From the NCBI GenBank assembly GCA_029298735.1, contig JANSLP010000194.1, forward strand, positions 1 through 60,002: a stretch of DNA of 60,002 nucleotides, written 5' to 3'. How positions within the stretch are numbered: the first letter of the stretch is position 1; each line of letters begins with the position of its first letter. The notes under the pieces are model-generated. The model was not told the DNA's origin and did not search any database. It was given only the letters and a program-made list of their open reading frames with translations. Below, piece after piece: positions 9,589-22,592 of the stretch. A program made the translations under genes and the position numbers. The DNA comes from Ophiostoma sp. CBS 140.51 (lineage: Eukaryota > Ascomycota > Sordariomycetes > Ophiostomatales > Ophiostomataceae).

Positions 9589-12435
9589 ATGCGCCCAGCA
9601 GAGGCCTTTGGGCGCCCGCGGCACGTCGCCGCCGCGGAATCCGACGCAATGGCGACACCCCTGGCCAGCGGCAACAACGTTCTTCTTTCGGGCGGAAACG
9701 GCAGCAGCAACAGCAACAACATAGCCGGCAATGTCGGAGCTAGCAGCAGTGGAAGCGGGGCAGGCGCCAGCCCTATGATGACGTACTTTTTGGCTGACGA
9801 GGACGATGTGGACGCCGCCATCGAAGCAGCTGCAATCGAGGCAGCTGGACGAGACCCGGAAAGCTTCAAGGCAGCTCTACAGAACGCACGGCATTTCCCC
9901 CACAACAAGATGGCCGCGGCAGCGGCAGGCAGCTCGTCTCAGGCTCCTGCGAAGTCGTCACACTCGGGCCCCGCCAGTCCCGCCAGTCCCGCTACTGCCG
10001 CTGCACCCACTTCACAACCGATCCACGACCACGTGGAAGACACGACCGACGAAGACGATAAGAGCCAAGCTCCCCGTCCGAGTACCCCTGATGTCGTTCG
10101 ACCTCACCATGTCCGCCATGGTCATACCCACTCGATCACGACCTCCCACCCGTCCACTCTGCCACCCAATTTTTCTCCGCTATTCTCGCAATCGACCACA
10201 ACCAGCTTGTTCGGTACATCAGGTCCAGCGTCTCTGTCCGCTATGAGCAGTCCATCATCCCGGAGAGACTCTTTGAGTGGCTCGCTGATGATGGACGACC
10301 CTCTGATTGGCGGCAGCGTGGGAGGTGACGGACTGGTCAGCCGTGATCTGAGTTTCGATCTGGAGAGAGGACGGGGTGGGATCAGCTTTGGGCCCAGCAT
10401 TGCCGCCTCGGGTATCACAAGCACAACTGAACCGGCCAGCGAGACAGCCACGACGGACAGTTTCCCGGTGACTCGTCATGAGTCCGGGCCATCGTCGGAC
10501 GCAGCAGCCACAGCAGCCACAGCTTCGTTTATGCTCGGTGCATCGTCGGCTGGCTTCTCGACCACAGACCGCGTGATGATGGAGAGCGGTAGTGCTCCAC
10601 AGCTGATTATGCCTAGCATCAAAATGCCAAGCCGGCGGCCGTTCACGGAGACTGGCAAGAACATGGGGCGTCTCAAAGTGTTGATTGCCGGCGATTCAGG
10701 TAAGTACTCTCAAAGTTCATATGATTTTTATTGTCGTCTCTAACATAGTCAGGCCTCGGCAAAACGTCTCTTATCAAGGCCATCGTTCAGTCCTGCCAGC
10801 ATATTGTCCATGTCGACCACATCACGCCGACCTCCTTCTCAGTCAGTGGCACACGCCGCTCGTCCGCAGCGACTGTGGCAGGATCCTCGAGCATGCCTGA
10901 TGGGGGCCAGAACACCGTCCGCGTGCGCAGAAAGTCGTCACGATCCACACGGCCAGATCTCTTCACCAGCCAAATCACTGAGATCTATGCCAGCACGAAG
11001 CCGTACCCGGCCTGGTGGAATGAAGTCAGTGATGTTAGTGGTATGCGGCGGAGGAAGAGCCTGGGCGACAACGTGCTCGACCGGAACATCTGCTTCGTCG
11101 ACACGCCAGGCTTTACTCGAAGCACATCTGTAAGTTGTACCCAACATAATGACCAATTATTGACCTCCTCGCTAACTTCCCCAGACCATGGACAGCATCA
11201 TGCCTGTCGTCGAATATGTTGAGGGCTACCTCAAGAGGCTCTGCACAAACTCCTTAAGCGACGCAGACTTTGTCGGCCTTGTGAGCGGCGATGGTGGCAC
11301 TTCGGTCGATGTCGTATTCTACATGGTCTCTGGCCACCTCAAGCCGGCCGACATTGAATATCTGCGACTTCTGTCGCCGCTGACCAACGTGGTTCCGGTT
11401 CTGGCCAGGGCCGACGCCCTGGGAACGGATGAGGATGTTGCCGAGGCAAAGGAGAAGATTGCTCGCCAGCTTCACGAAGCGAATATCAAGCCATTTGTCT
11501 TTACCGCCCCGACAGCATCACAAGAACCGGCCCTTACGCTTGCCTCGTCCTCGGGTCTCCCGCAGCCATATGCCGTGTCGAGCGCCAACGGCTCCGATCA
11601 CGACGTCATGGACGCCAGCCTGCTCATGAGCCCCGACTACGTACAGCCACTCGTACCGACCGACCTTGCGGCTCTCGTCGAGCAAGTTTTTTGCCCCGAC
11701 GGCATCTCGCGGTTGCGCCATGCTGCAGCCCAAAAGTTTGCCAAGTGGCGGCGGTCGGACTCGGCTGACAGCAGCAGCAACAATAGCCAGACCTCACGCC
11801 CACAGTTGCTCTACCGTCCCCTGGGTCTGAGCGGCAACGAGCTTGGCATTCTTCCTGGCCCTGGTAGCGCAGGCAACCGTCCAAGCGTGCTGACCACGCC
11901 TCTCGGTGCACCATCGTCCTTTGCCCTCGCCCGCATCACCGACCACACCCAGCGTGAAGAGCACCTCGCCCAGATCCGTCTGGCCAACTGGGCGGCCGAG
12001 CTGCAGCGCAACCTCGACAACGAACGCGCCCACTACGAGAATTTGGCCCGCAACGAACGTGCCGTCTGGCTGACTGAACGTTTAAGCGAGTGCGTCCAGG
12101 ACGGCACACTCGTCGCTGTCCCACCTGCTGCCCGCGATGTCGTCAGCCTCGCAAAGAAGGAACAGGCCAAGCTTGCCAAGAAGAAGAAGAAGAGTGCATG
12201 GTCATCATCCGCTTCAACAACTTCCATGGCGTCGGCCTTTTCCCATGAAGACCCGCTTGGCTTGCTCGAAGTCACGGCCGGTCTGCGTGCGCGCGGCATG
12301 CTCGTCCTCGAGGTGCTCGGCAGTCTGAGCGTCCTCGGTGGCATGGCAATCTGGATGGCCAAGCACAACTACCACTTGCAGGTGTACAGCTGGGTCATGG
12401 GCGAGTGGTCAAGGCTATGGAGCGGCGATCGCTAG
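9589..12435 (+). CDS. Septin-like GTPase with C-terminal membrane anchor
   Basis: GTP-binding protein of the septin/TRAFAC type. Spliced CDS: join(9589..10699,10753..11129,11185..12435), 912 aa. A Ser/Ala/Gly-rich, probably disordered N-terminal half (1-360) precedes the G domain. Its P-loop is GDSGLGKTS (368-376), split by intron 1; G3 is DTPGF (487-491) and the septin-type G4 is ARAD (570-573), where septins have AKAD. The stretch LKPADIEYLRLLSPLTNVVP is very close to the septin signature before G4. After the G domain comes a charged, coiled-coil-like region (EEHLAQIRLANWAAELQRNL) with a KKKKK run, then one hydrophobic segment (869-888) near the C-terminus. Canonical septins lack such a segment, so this is a divergent, probably membrane-anchored relative. 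Introns are 53 and 55 nt. An internal ATG at 9637 is an alternative start. Confidence 0.87.
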
Positions 12436-13310
12436 GGCCTGTGCCCAGGATCTTTGTTCGTTTGTCTGTCACAGCTGGTGATACGCGGCCAAGTACCTTG
12501 TGACATGTCTTGGCGCGTTGGAGGGTCATATAGTCATTTGATTTTGTTTGTTGTTGTCTCTCGCTATTTTTTTTACGCTCTCATCTCTGTTTTTATGTTC
12601 TCTTATCGTTTTGCATCACCATTCATCAATACCACGGGGCACAGAAGGGGCATATCTAAGGCGTTTGGTTCTTTTCTTCTCTTTTCTTAACTTTATTTCA
12701 TAGGACGACTGGCCGCTTCCTCACTTATCATTTTGTATTTCTCGGCAGGAAACACCCTATTTTACACATACATCATAGCAATATCAATGAAATGGATTTA
12801 AACTGAAAACATGAGAAAGTAGGATGCCTCAATGTCAACTTCGAATTCATGGTGATTCATGACTAGGCGCTATTTGCACAGCTACTGCAGCAGTGACCAG
12901 GCGACTTATAGGGACTTATGTCAATCCCTGTCGCACGTGATACCCGCTGCAACTGCCCCATTTTGCTGCCAACAAACGCGCTATTTCCGCTGCTCCTTCC
13001 TTCGTCAGTCGACACTGTATTACCCAATTCAGGCTCCACTTTAAACTCTGAACAAAACGCGCTCTCACCTTCTCGCAAAAAAGGGAAGGAAGGAGCTACT
13101 CGAACCCGCCCCGGCAAACTAAGGGAACACAACTCCGTTGTACCTTCCCCATTCTGCTCCTGCCTCTCCTTCTCACTTTTCTTGTGTTTTTTTTTGTCGT
13201 TTCGCCCTTTTCCCTTTTCCTCCATCTCCCTCTGATTTGCAGGCAGATCCTCTTCTCCCTCTCTCCCCCTCCCTTCCTTTTCGACACGTCGACAATCGAC
13301 ACCAGCCGCG
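12436..13310. other. Intergenic between septin-like gene and PAP1
   Basis: No gene is visible. The first 250 bases are T-rich 3' flank. From about 13140 the plus strand is pyrimidine-rich (cctctccttctcacttttct and cctcttctccctctctcccc), the apparent leader of PAP1. Confidence 0.6.
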
Positions 13311-15458
13311 ATGAATTCGGAGAAGCAGTACGGCGTGACGCCGCCGTTGTCGACGGAGATGCCGACAGAAGACCAGCGCCGCTCGACGGACGCGCTGCTG
13401 GAAGAATTGCGAGATCAGGGGACATTCGAGAGTACAGCGGAAACACAGAAGCGGTAAGGGATGGATGTTTGATGGATGACGAGCGATCGTCATTGGAGAG
13501 GGTTGCTGTCGATGGCTGTGGATAGGCTTTCGATGGAATGCGGATGGCTTTCTAGGGCGGTTCTAGAATTGAAGCTTATTTTTTCTCTTTTGGCGATACT
13601 TTGAGCTTATTTCTCGATGCTAACAATCTCTCGTTTGCTTTTCTCCAGGTTCGACGTCCTCAGTTCGCTGCGAATCGTCGCCGATGCCTTCGTCAAGCGT
13701 GTCGCGAAGGAATACGCCCCCGACAACCCGACCCTCTCCAAGGACGCCGTCGCAAAGATCTTTACGTACGGTAGCTTTCGACTCGGCGTCTACATGCCCG
13801 GATCCGATATCGATACCCTTGTGGTTGCGCCGAAATACGTGACCCGCGCCGACTATTTCCGCTACTTCCCCGAGATGCTCCAGACTATGTCGCCGCCAGG
13901 CGCCATCACCGATCTGACGGCTGTTGAGGACGCGTTTGTGCCCATTATCAAATTCGAATATCTAGGCATCAGCATCGATCTTATCTTCTCCCGGGTTCTG
14001 CTCACACAATTGCCGGCCGACGAGCGCTGGGGCCTTAAGGACTCGAACCTGCTGCGTGGTCTTGACGATCCCGAGCTGCGGTCCGTCAACGGCACGCGTG
14101 TTACGGACGAGATTCTGAGCCTTGTGCCCGAGCAGCGCACGTTCCGCGATGCCCTGCGCGCGATCAAGCTGTGGGCCCAGCGGCGCGCCATTTACGCCAA
14201 CATCATGGGTTTCCCTGGTGGTGTGGCGTGGGCCATGATGGTAGCCCGTGTGTGTCAGCTGTACCCCAAGGCAACGGGTGCCGTTATCGTGTCAAAGTTC
14301 TTTGGCATCATCCTGCGGTGGCCGTGGCCCAACCCGGTGCTCCTGAAGCCCATTGAGGACGGTCCTCTCCCTGTGCGCGTCTGGAACCCCAAGGTCTATC
14401 GTGGCGACCAGTTCCACATCATGCCCATCATCACACCGGCGTACCCATCCATGTGCGCCACATACAATATCTCACAGTCTTCCCTATCCATTATCAAGAG
14501 GGAGCTTGAGCGCGCGTCAGAAACGGCACAGAGGATTATGGCCGGACGGCAGCCATGGAAGGACCTGTTTGTCAAGCACACATTCTTCACATCAGACTTC
14601 AAGTACTACATCTCCGTCATCTCGTCGAGCACGGACAAGGAGTCGCAGAACGTGTGGTCAGGCTTTGTCGAGTCCAAGGTGCGCGTGCTGGTGCAGGGTC
14701 TGGAGCGGCACCAATCCATCTCGCTGGCCCGTGCTTTCAACAAGGGTTACGAGCGGACACATTTCTGCAAGACTGCGGAAGAGGCGGAAGCTGTCCGAAA
14801 TGGCAGCTTGGAATGCCTCAAAAAACCTGAGGAAGAGGGTGGCGAGGCTGCTACTGCTGCTGCCAGCGAGGCCAACGGAGAGGATAGAGACGGTGCAGAT
14901 GCGGAGACAAACGGTGACGCGGATGCGTTTAAGCCGACCGAAGTGTTCACATTAACACACTACATCGGCATCGAGCTTGTCGAGGGTGAGTTCTTCTCTA
15001 TATTCCTTGTTTACGATTGCCCTGCCAATGCTAATCCATCACAGGTGCCAAAGCTCTGGACTTGTCTTATCAAGTCGAGGAGTTTAAGGAGCTTTGCTTC
15101 GTCTGGGACAAATACAAGGAGAAGCTCAAGAACACCTGCACGCTCAGCATCCAGCACGTGCGCAAGTAAGTTGCCCCCCCTACTCCCCTCGAATTGTCAA
15201 GAACACACCCTAACCACTTGCAGCTTCGGCTTGCCCGACGATGTCTTTGAAGCCGGCGAGACCAAGCCTGTCAAGGCCGTCCGTCCCCCACGCCCTGGAG
15301 CCCGCCGTAACGCGTCAGGAACCTCGGCGAACGGTGCTAGGAAACGCAATGCTCAGGAAGAAAACAACGCGCCGCCGTCTAAGCGCCAGCAGTCACAAGC
15401 ACCAGTCCAGCCGCAATCGAACGGCTCGTCGACCGTCACGGCAGCAGCTGCAGGTTGA
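13311..15458 (+). CDS. PAP1: Nuclear poly(A) polymerase
   Basis: Adds poly(A) tails to cleaved pre-mRNA in the 3'-end processing complex. Spliced CDS: join(13311..13453,13649..14985,15045..15165,15224..15458), 611 aa (yeast Pap1 568). The N-terminus KQYGVTPPLSTEMPTEDQRR is typical. The nucleotidyltransferase motif FTYGSFRLGVYMPGSDIDTL carries the catalytic Asp101 and Asp103, and ISIDLIF supplies Asp158, matching the D100/D102/D154 triad of the yeast enzyme. The central domain (RAIKLWAQRRAIYANIMGFP) and the RNA-binding domain (HIMPIITPAYPSMCATYNIS) follow. The C-terminal tail is basic and Gln/Ser-rich. A short acidic Ala/Glu/Asp insert lies near residues 405-440. All four exons join in frame with GT-AG introns of 195, 59 and 58 nt. 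Confidence 0.96.
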
Positions 15459-16593
15459 GTAGACATTTAACTCTACCGGACCCGACGTTCCGCTGCCAGG
15501 ACGCTTTCCCCATCTCCAACACCACTGGAACGGCCCATCTAGTCCAAAGGAGGGAAGGCCGGGTCCATCCATCTTCATCCCTTCTCTTTCGCCGGCCTCG
15601 TTTCGATGGATAACGAGCGATCCGACGACTACAAACAACCAACATCTAATAAACAACAAACCGAACCGAACTAAGGCGGCATCAATTCTCATGCCGCCCA
15701 GTCCTTACGGACAACCGACGACTTTCAACCTTCTACAGCCTCTTTCACACATGCACATGCACACATCTCCTCCCGTCCAACGAAATTACCAAAGAATGAT
15801 TTACGATCAAGGTGAACTAATTCGAGGTGACACTTGTGGTGTCGAAAAAAAATGGCACCCAAAATATCTCTTCCAAAAAAATTATCAAAAATGGAAACAG
15901 AAAAACAAAGGCCCAGGAGCAAAGCAAAAACAGCAGCTCCCAGCAGCCAAGAGAAGACAATTTTACAGACAGAGAGTGGGATGAGATTGAACGGAAAAGG
16001 CCGCAATTGTTTGAGAGTTTGAGAGCGGTTTAACTAACACCAGTTTATGGAGAGAGACACTGCTGACAGAAGCACACAGAGAAGAGCCCCGTTGTTCGTC
16101 CTCAAATTGCATCTACGTCTTTCTAACAAAATAGCGAAGCCGGTCCCCGGTACGAACTACGTTCTTCCTGCTTCCAGAGAGGCACTCCACGATTGTTCTA
16201 ACAAGGTCGGGCGGTGGTTGTTTGAGGGCATTAGAGGGATAGCTCGTCAATTCTTTTTCCCGCTTTTCTTTGTTTTATTTGTTCCTTTGCATATCCCGAG
16301 GATGACCACTTCTTTTCTGTCAAAGGAGTGTGTAATAGTCCGTGTATATATTTGAATAAACATGGCCGGGACAGACCAGCGTTTGCTTTTCGATTTCTTA
16401 TTGTGATTATTCGTTCTTTTTTATTAAGCTTCACCGGTTGATGTGAAGAATACTTCTTTTGCTGTATTAAACCAGAATCTAGATACCAAAAACACAATAA
16501 ATTTACGAGGCACACGTGTCTCTTCTCTCTCAATATTTTGGCCCAGTTCATGATCTTATTGCATTCTATCATTATCTACAAATCACTACCTAT
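15459..16593. other. Convergent intergenic region between PAP1 and DML1
   Basis: The two flanking genes converge here, so it should contain both 3' untranslated regions and polyadenylation sites. Several A-rich strings lie at about 15840-15960 and 16350-16600. No coding sequence or RNA gene is recognised. Confidence 0.6.
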
Positions 16594-18427
16594 CTAATCC
16601 TCGTCGTCGCCGTCGTCACTGCCACTCGACCAACCGTCGTGGTAGGCATCAGCCATGCCAGCCAGGTCATTGCCGAGAGCTTCACGGTCCTCGAGCCCAA
16701 TAGCCCACGGTGCACCCACAGTGACAGTTGTGCGCAGTGCCTGGATGCGGTCGGCCACAGCACGGTCAGTGGCCAATGCTGTCGTGACGGGGATGGACGT
16801 CGTGCTGTCCGAGGTCTGCTGGTAAATGTAGGGGAAGCTGTCGAGCAGCGGGAAGCCCAAATCCACATTGTACCGCTGGCTGACGGGCTTAAGAGCGAAA
16901 CGACGATGCATCATCTCCCGGCGGTCCAATACCGCGCCACTTTCAGTTTGACCATCGTCCTCGTCATCACCGTCGGTCCCATCTTCGTTGTCGCCCGGTG
17001 TTGCTCTTGTCACGACAGACTGGCCAAACATGCGCGGCTTCTTGGGCCGAAGACCGCGGCCTGCACGGCCAGCCATCACCACCGACTCGTCCCGCGGGGC
17101 AAAGTCAATGGGCAACTGAAGGTCGCCGTCCATTTTGGTAATGTTGCCGCCGCCACCACCACCGTCGCCATAGTCGTCCTCGTCGTAGCCGGCAGCCTCG
17201 CGCCGCTCCCGTGCGTCCTTCTTCACTTGCTTCCACGGCTGTACGACGCTCATCTGCAAGTTGGCGACGGTCTGTTTGCCTGTAGCGTTGAGCAAGTCTG
17301 TGAGGTATGCCAGCGAGTCACCGCTCTGACCGGCAGCACCGCTGCCCAGTTTGCGCAGACGGGACGGTAGAGTAGCCGTCTCAATGGCCGTAGCCAGGAG
17401 AGCAGCCGTGTGCCAGTACGACGAAGGGTCAAAGGTGCTGGGCAGGACCGACTTGAGGGGCATCGGCGGCACAGCAAGCGGAATAACGAGAGATGCCTGG
17501 CTGTAGGCCTCGACGAGCGTGCGGGCCTTGTTGGCGAGACGTGTAATGCGTTTCTCTCTCGGCAATCTCCCCGCTGGCTGCTGCAGTGCCCACAACCAGA
17601 TGTCGACTTTGCCATATTCATCACGCATGCGCTCCAGATACCTCGAGGCAAAGCCGCCCCAGCTGTCGTCGACGCTTGCAATCACCTGGAAACCCTGCAT
17701 CTGGTCGGCCTCCTCGATAAATGGGCGCATATCACGATCCAACAGATCGTGCTCGCGGTCCAGCTCATTGAATAATGTCTCACCATCGCCCCACGTGTAC
17801 TCGCGAGGCGCTGCCGGTGCTGCGGCTCCAGATGCACTTGACGATGCCCCATTTGTACCGTTCGCTGTCCCCTGGGGTGCCGACACCTCCGGCTCGTCGC
17901 CGACCTCAATCAACGACCGCGGGTGGTAGTACACCCGACTGTAATCCGACCAGTAGCGCACCGTCGCCGGCGTCAACGGTTCTGTCGGCGGCAAGCCAGT
18001 GTCGAGGCTCTGTGTGTAGGCACTCGGCAGGATGGGTGTCTCGCGCTGGACAACGGTGCGTCCGTGCCACAGACTCGACGGCAGGTCCATGGCCGACGAC
18101 TGCGCATTGTGTGCCTCTTCTCGGGCTTCATAGAGTGCATTCACTTTGCGCAGCGAGCCGAAGCCACCTTTGCGGTCGTAGACGACGGTGCGCGGCAGGT
18201 ACGTCTCAGAGCCGTCGGCGCCGATGCCCGCACGCCAGTGGATGTCATGATCGACGGGCGACGGGTCCTCCTGGCCATAGGTGAAGTAGGATTCCTAAAA
18301 GCGTCAGGTGGGTTGAAGATGATGATGAGAAGAGTAAATTGAGAAGTGTCACTACCTGCGCGTTCCAGAAATGTGCCGCCACATAGTTGCTCTGGCGGCC
18401 GAGCTGGAGTGTGATGATTTCGTGCAT
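16594..18427 (-). CDS. DML1: Dml1/Misato family protein (mtDNA inheritance, tubulin-like)
   Basis: Dml1 is needed for partitioning of mitochondria and mitochondrial DNA and is homologous to animal Misato. Spliced CDS: complement(join(16594..18294,18356..18427)), 590 aa. Exon 1 encodes MHEIITLQLGRQSNYVAAHF and WNAQ, the tubulin-like segment I that opens all family members; exon 2 continues with ESYFTYGQEDPSPVDHDIHW. Later family stretches are DYSRVYYHPRSL and DSWGGFASRYLERMRDEYGK. A Gly/Asp-rich acidic insert (about 420-480) and an acidic C-terminus (SGSDDGDDED) look lineage-specific. The 61-nt intron starts GTAGTG and ends TTTTAG. The gene is divergent from the peroxiredoxin-like gene at 19001. 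Confidence 0.93.
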
Positions 18428-19000
18428 TGTGTAGGTTGCCGTGTATGGCAGAAGTATTGGGATGGGATGAAGTTCTGCCTGTATGTTTGGACTTTTGAGT
18501 CTCAAAATGAAGCCTGAAAATGGGAAATAAATTTCAAGTGGAATAAAAAAGGCGATTGAAACTCAAGTTTTTCCACCCAAGAAATTATTGAGATAATCAC
18601 GATAAATAAGTGACATGTGATGAATATCGACAAAATATTACAAAAAAAAAATAAAGAAGCAAAATGCCGTTTGTATAGCACCCAGTTGTCGTCTAGAGGT
18701 GACGTTGAAGGCTGCCACACACAATGGGCGATTCAAGCGGGGAGCTTTATCTTATCGGGGCCACCGCCATTTTTTTTCTCGCTCTTTCCTCCTGGTCGCT
18801 CGCGAAACGTGCCGTGCAACCCGCCCATGCGCGCCTGCCGTTTTAAGTACGCGAAGGAAGCCCCCCAAAAGCGGCAATTTTGCCACGCCGGCCCTGAACT
18901 GGTGATTTATCCCTTTTTTCTCAACTGTCGACGTTCTCACTTTACAACGGTTGACGACATCAAAACACCCCATTTTTGAAACACAGCACACTGCCTCACA
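18428..19000. promoter_or_regulatory. Divergent promoter region of DML1 and the peroxiredoxin-like gene
   Basis: A 573-bp gap separates the two divergent start codons. It contains an A-run near 18640 and an inverted CCAAT-like attgg-free, mixed-composition core; no specific operator can be named. Short length and orientation make it the only place for both promoters. Confidence 0.5.
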
Positions 19001-19834
19001 ATGGCAAACCAGACACCTGCGGCCAAGGCCACCGGGCCTACCATTGCCGCCCTTCCCGTTGTGGACGGCCCGGCACCGCCATCGCCCGAGTTCAATATGC
19101 CGCGATCGAAGCCCGTCCTCATCGTCTTTCTTCGCCAATGCGGCGATCCTTGTGAGTCCACTGGCTGCAAAGAAGCCTTCATTTTACGTGCCGATCATTG
19201 CTAACCGTGTGTAGTCGCTGAGAAGACGTTCCGCTCGCTGGCCGCCCTTTCCGAGGACCGCCCCGAGCTGATGTGCATTGCCGTCTCGCAGGCATCTCGT
19301 GAGGTCACCGATCTCTGGGTGGCTGACATTGGCGGTGCCTGGGAGGTTGAGGTCGTTGCCGACCCCGAGCGTAGCCTGTACGCCCGCTGGGGCCTGGGCC
19401 TCAACACGTCGTGGCAAATGTTCAACCCACGCGCACTCTACGCGACGTATGCTCTCGGCCGCGACGAGGGTATCTGGAGCCGCGCATGGGGCGGTCACAA
19501 GAAGGTGCCTGTTCCGGAGTCTTCCAAGCCGTCCTCGGAACCAGGCACGGGATCGTCTGCTCCCGGCTCGACCGCCAACGGCAACAAATGGCAGATGGGC
19601 GGCGCTTTTGCTGTCGACGTGGCCGGCGGTATTCGCTGGGTGCATGTTCCCGTTGCCTCGGAGGACATTGTTGACTTCAACCCCGTGCTGGAGCTGTTTG
19701 GCATGCAGCCACTGCCCGCCAAGAAGGTCAAGAAGGCGCCGTCACCGTCACCCTCGCCGATTCCCGACGGCCAGCGTGCCATGTACCAGCAGCGGCCGCC
19801 GTCGCCGAAGAATGACCATCTTTCGCGGCGCTGA
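19001..19834 (+). CDS. Peroxiredoxin-like (AhpC/TSA-2, PRXL2-type) protein
   Basis: Thioredoxin-fold protein of the AhpC/TSA-2 type. Spliced CDS: join(19001..19151,19215..19834), 256 aa. After a Pro/Ala-rich start, PVLIVFLRQCGDPFAEKT (38-55) occupies the position of the active-site loop, followed by a LWVADIGGAWEVEVVADPER strand-helix and YARWGLGL, the part of the fold typical of this family (usually LYxxLGL). Only one Cys (C47) is in the loop; where PRXL2-type proteins have CPxC the second Cys is replaced by Phe51. A redox role therefore needs C47 alone or another thiol. The C-terminus is Ser/Pro-rich. The 63-nt intron has donor GTGAGT, branch gctaac and acceptor TAG. Confidence 0.85.
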
Positions 19835-22592
19835 ACAGGCTACTTGATGAGCCGACTACTGCCTTTCCTTTTCTCTTATCTTTATCCTCATGTTCTCTGC
19901 AGCCGTTCCCTTTGTTTGGATACCTTTATTTTACGTCATGCCCCATGGGCCATTTTTGTATGTTTACTCAAGACTGGAAACTACAACGTACGAAATACAA
20001 CTCATACACCTGATAACCCACATCTTCCGTCCTTTTGTTTTTTGCCCTTTCTTCTGCGTTATATTCTTTTTGCCCCTCTTACCCACTCACATGATGGAAG
20101 CTGTTCTTTGTTCTCTCGATACCAGGGTCAGATGTCTTTGTTTGGAACTTGAAGTCAACAAGCCAAGAAGTCAAGAAGCCAACAAGCTATACGGCGTACA
20201 GAAGCTATGTGCACTACCTCTTTGATGGCAAGTCTCTCGGCCGGATAGCTACTGTGTACTCCGTTCTGCATATTGGCCTTTTCTCCCTTTTTTCTCCCTA
20301 CATTCCATGCGGCGAAATTCACGCTGATCAGAGACACAGTGCCGAATTGGGGCAGCCTGGTTGGCTTTCGTAGTGCGGATGTGAATATTTACGACTCGAG
20401 ACAAATATCGCTGTAATGCATCATATCCCGACCTAAACCGGCGGAAGCTGCCGGCTGGGCGCATTTGCGTGGTCGTCTTTACTCTACGTCGTAGATGGTA
20501 ATGTGTAGGGCAATTGGTGGCTTTTGTTTGTTCGCCAACATCGGATGCTGGAGCTGAGTAAACACGCCCCATCGCAGCTACCCCAAAAACCGCCAAAACC
20601 ACCAAAGCACTCCCAATCGTGTCCTTTTGCGGCCAATGGGTCATGACAAGTACTTTCGCTCTTTCCGCACCACTAATCTGCCACCAACAACACGCACTTG
20701 CCTCACATACGTCGAATATCAGTCTTGGATTGAATGTTGCTGTTGTTTCGGCAGGTGCGATGAGGCGATGTAATAATCACGACTCATAATCAATCGCCCC
20801 TCGTCACGATAGCTCTTTCCGCTGTATTTACTTGAATAGGCACTATTTACTTTACTTGCTCAGTCCACTGCATCCCGCCAATCACTCTTTCCTTGCAGGC
20901 TTCGTTTTTGCCTTGCTTGCATTTCCTTCTTGCCGAAATCACTTTTGTCCCTCGCCGCCCAGACTTTGCCCTTTTGCGCACCAGCTCGCCCTGGGAACAA
21001 AGTGCACCGAGAAGAAGAGTAGCTGTGCCGGATGCGCTCAAGGTGAGACAACACGGCTTTTTTTTTCTCAGTGGGCTTTTGCGCTTTAATTAACGACCAG
21101 AGACACCTTTTTGCAGGTGTTTTATTTATTTTTGTCCCTTTTTGGCTGCGGGGTTCAGTAGGCGTGCTCTGGCCAATCACAGCCCCCAATCTGCATGTCG
21201 TGTTCGCGTACCTTCCCACTCACAGAACCATTACGATGTACCCAGTCGCGACTTCCCCATTCTTTTTGTCACTGTCGCTTTGTCGCCGCCACTTGCCGTA
21301 TTACCAACAGTAAATACCAAGCATTAATGCACTTTCCGCAAGGAGCGTAAGGAGGCGAGGGACAAAGGCCCGCCAAAAGACAGGACGAGGGAAAGACCTA
21401 AGAAATAAGGACGAAAAATGGCAGCAGCGCAAAAGCCAGCGCCAGTGACGCGAAAATTAAAGAGCCAGAACGAGCAACCGCGATCGACCACCACCGCCAA
21501 AAAAGAAGGAGCCCGTTCGCATTGTCATCAATTAAACTAAACAAATGCCAAAAGAGCAGCTGCGACTCACCGCGGCTTCCTTTCTCGACCATTCGTCTAC
21601 TTTTGGTGCACATTTTCGCGTCCCCTTTCCCCTCTTCTATTCCTCGCTCTTCTTTTTCTCGCTCTTTTGCCGTTTTGCCCTCTTCCCTCCTCTTCTCATC
21701 CTCGACATCTTCGTTTTTTCCTTTCATCATCAATAATCACGAACATTGTCAACCACCACAACCCTGCAGCACACCAGGATCGCCCACCCACTAAATTACC
21801 CACATCGCTCCCCAGTCACCCTCCTCTGTCTCTCACCCTCACCCCCTACCTTTTTATTAATCGTCGCATTGGACTAGTCTCTTATTTTTTCACGTTTCTT
21901 TTTCGCCCTTCTCCTCTCTTCTGCCCCCTGTCGGCCGCCGTGTTCTTTTTGGGTTGTTTCGCAAAGGACCAGCCAGCCGATTTAATTATCCAGCGATTTC
22001 ACCGCATTGGCAAACCCCGCGAGTCGAAAACCTGCAGAGCTTCATCGTTTTTTGCGAGTCTTCTGGTCAGTTTCCCTGTCTTGATTACCTCGATTGTCTT
22101 CTTTATTGTTTGTGTGCTCGAGGCTGCAGCATGCGAACGTCTGCCGCTCACACTTTTTGACAGCTTCGTGGAGCTCGAAAATCAATATTGACTTTGGACT
22201 TTGGACATTTTTGCCCACACCAGCCACCCTAATCACGCTCATTTTTTATCCTATTCCCACTCTCTTTCTTCTCCCTGCCGTCGCCCTTTCGATTCTATTC
22301 TTTTTTTATCGACTTGTGTTTCGCGCAAACTCGCAACTACGCAACCTCACCTTCTTGTTTTTCTTTTTACTCTCTTCTCCTTCATCAGCTCGATTTGCGT
22401 CGCGTCGCATCTCGCTCTGTCGAAGAAGTTTTCTCCTACCAACCTCCCATCCTCCCACGACTTTTCGTCCTTTTTGTCTTTCGCGCCTTTTGCTTTCCGA
22501 CAGGTTTCGAAGCGAATCCAGATTCCATCGCTGCCGACCCGTGCATGGTCCTGGAACACTTGCCGTTTTGACGCCACCGCGCCCTCGACACG
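19835..22592. other. 2.8-kb intergenic region with long CT-rich forkhead leader
   Basis: No gene is supported. From about 21560 to 22560 the plus strand is strongly pyrimidine-rich, apart from a mixed patch near 21950-22200, and this continues to the start of the forkhead gene, suggesting a leader of about 1 kb or a promoter with polypyrimidine tracts. Open frames here are compositional artefacts (Phe, Leu, Ser, Pro). Near 20145-20190 there is an imperfect repeat of aagtcaacaagccaag. Confidence 0.6.
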
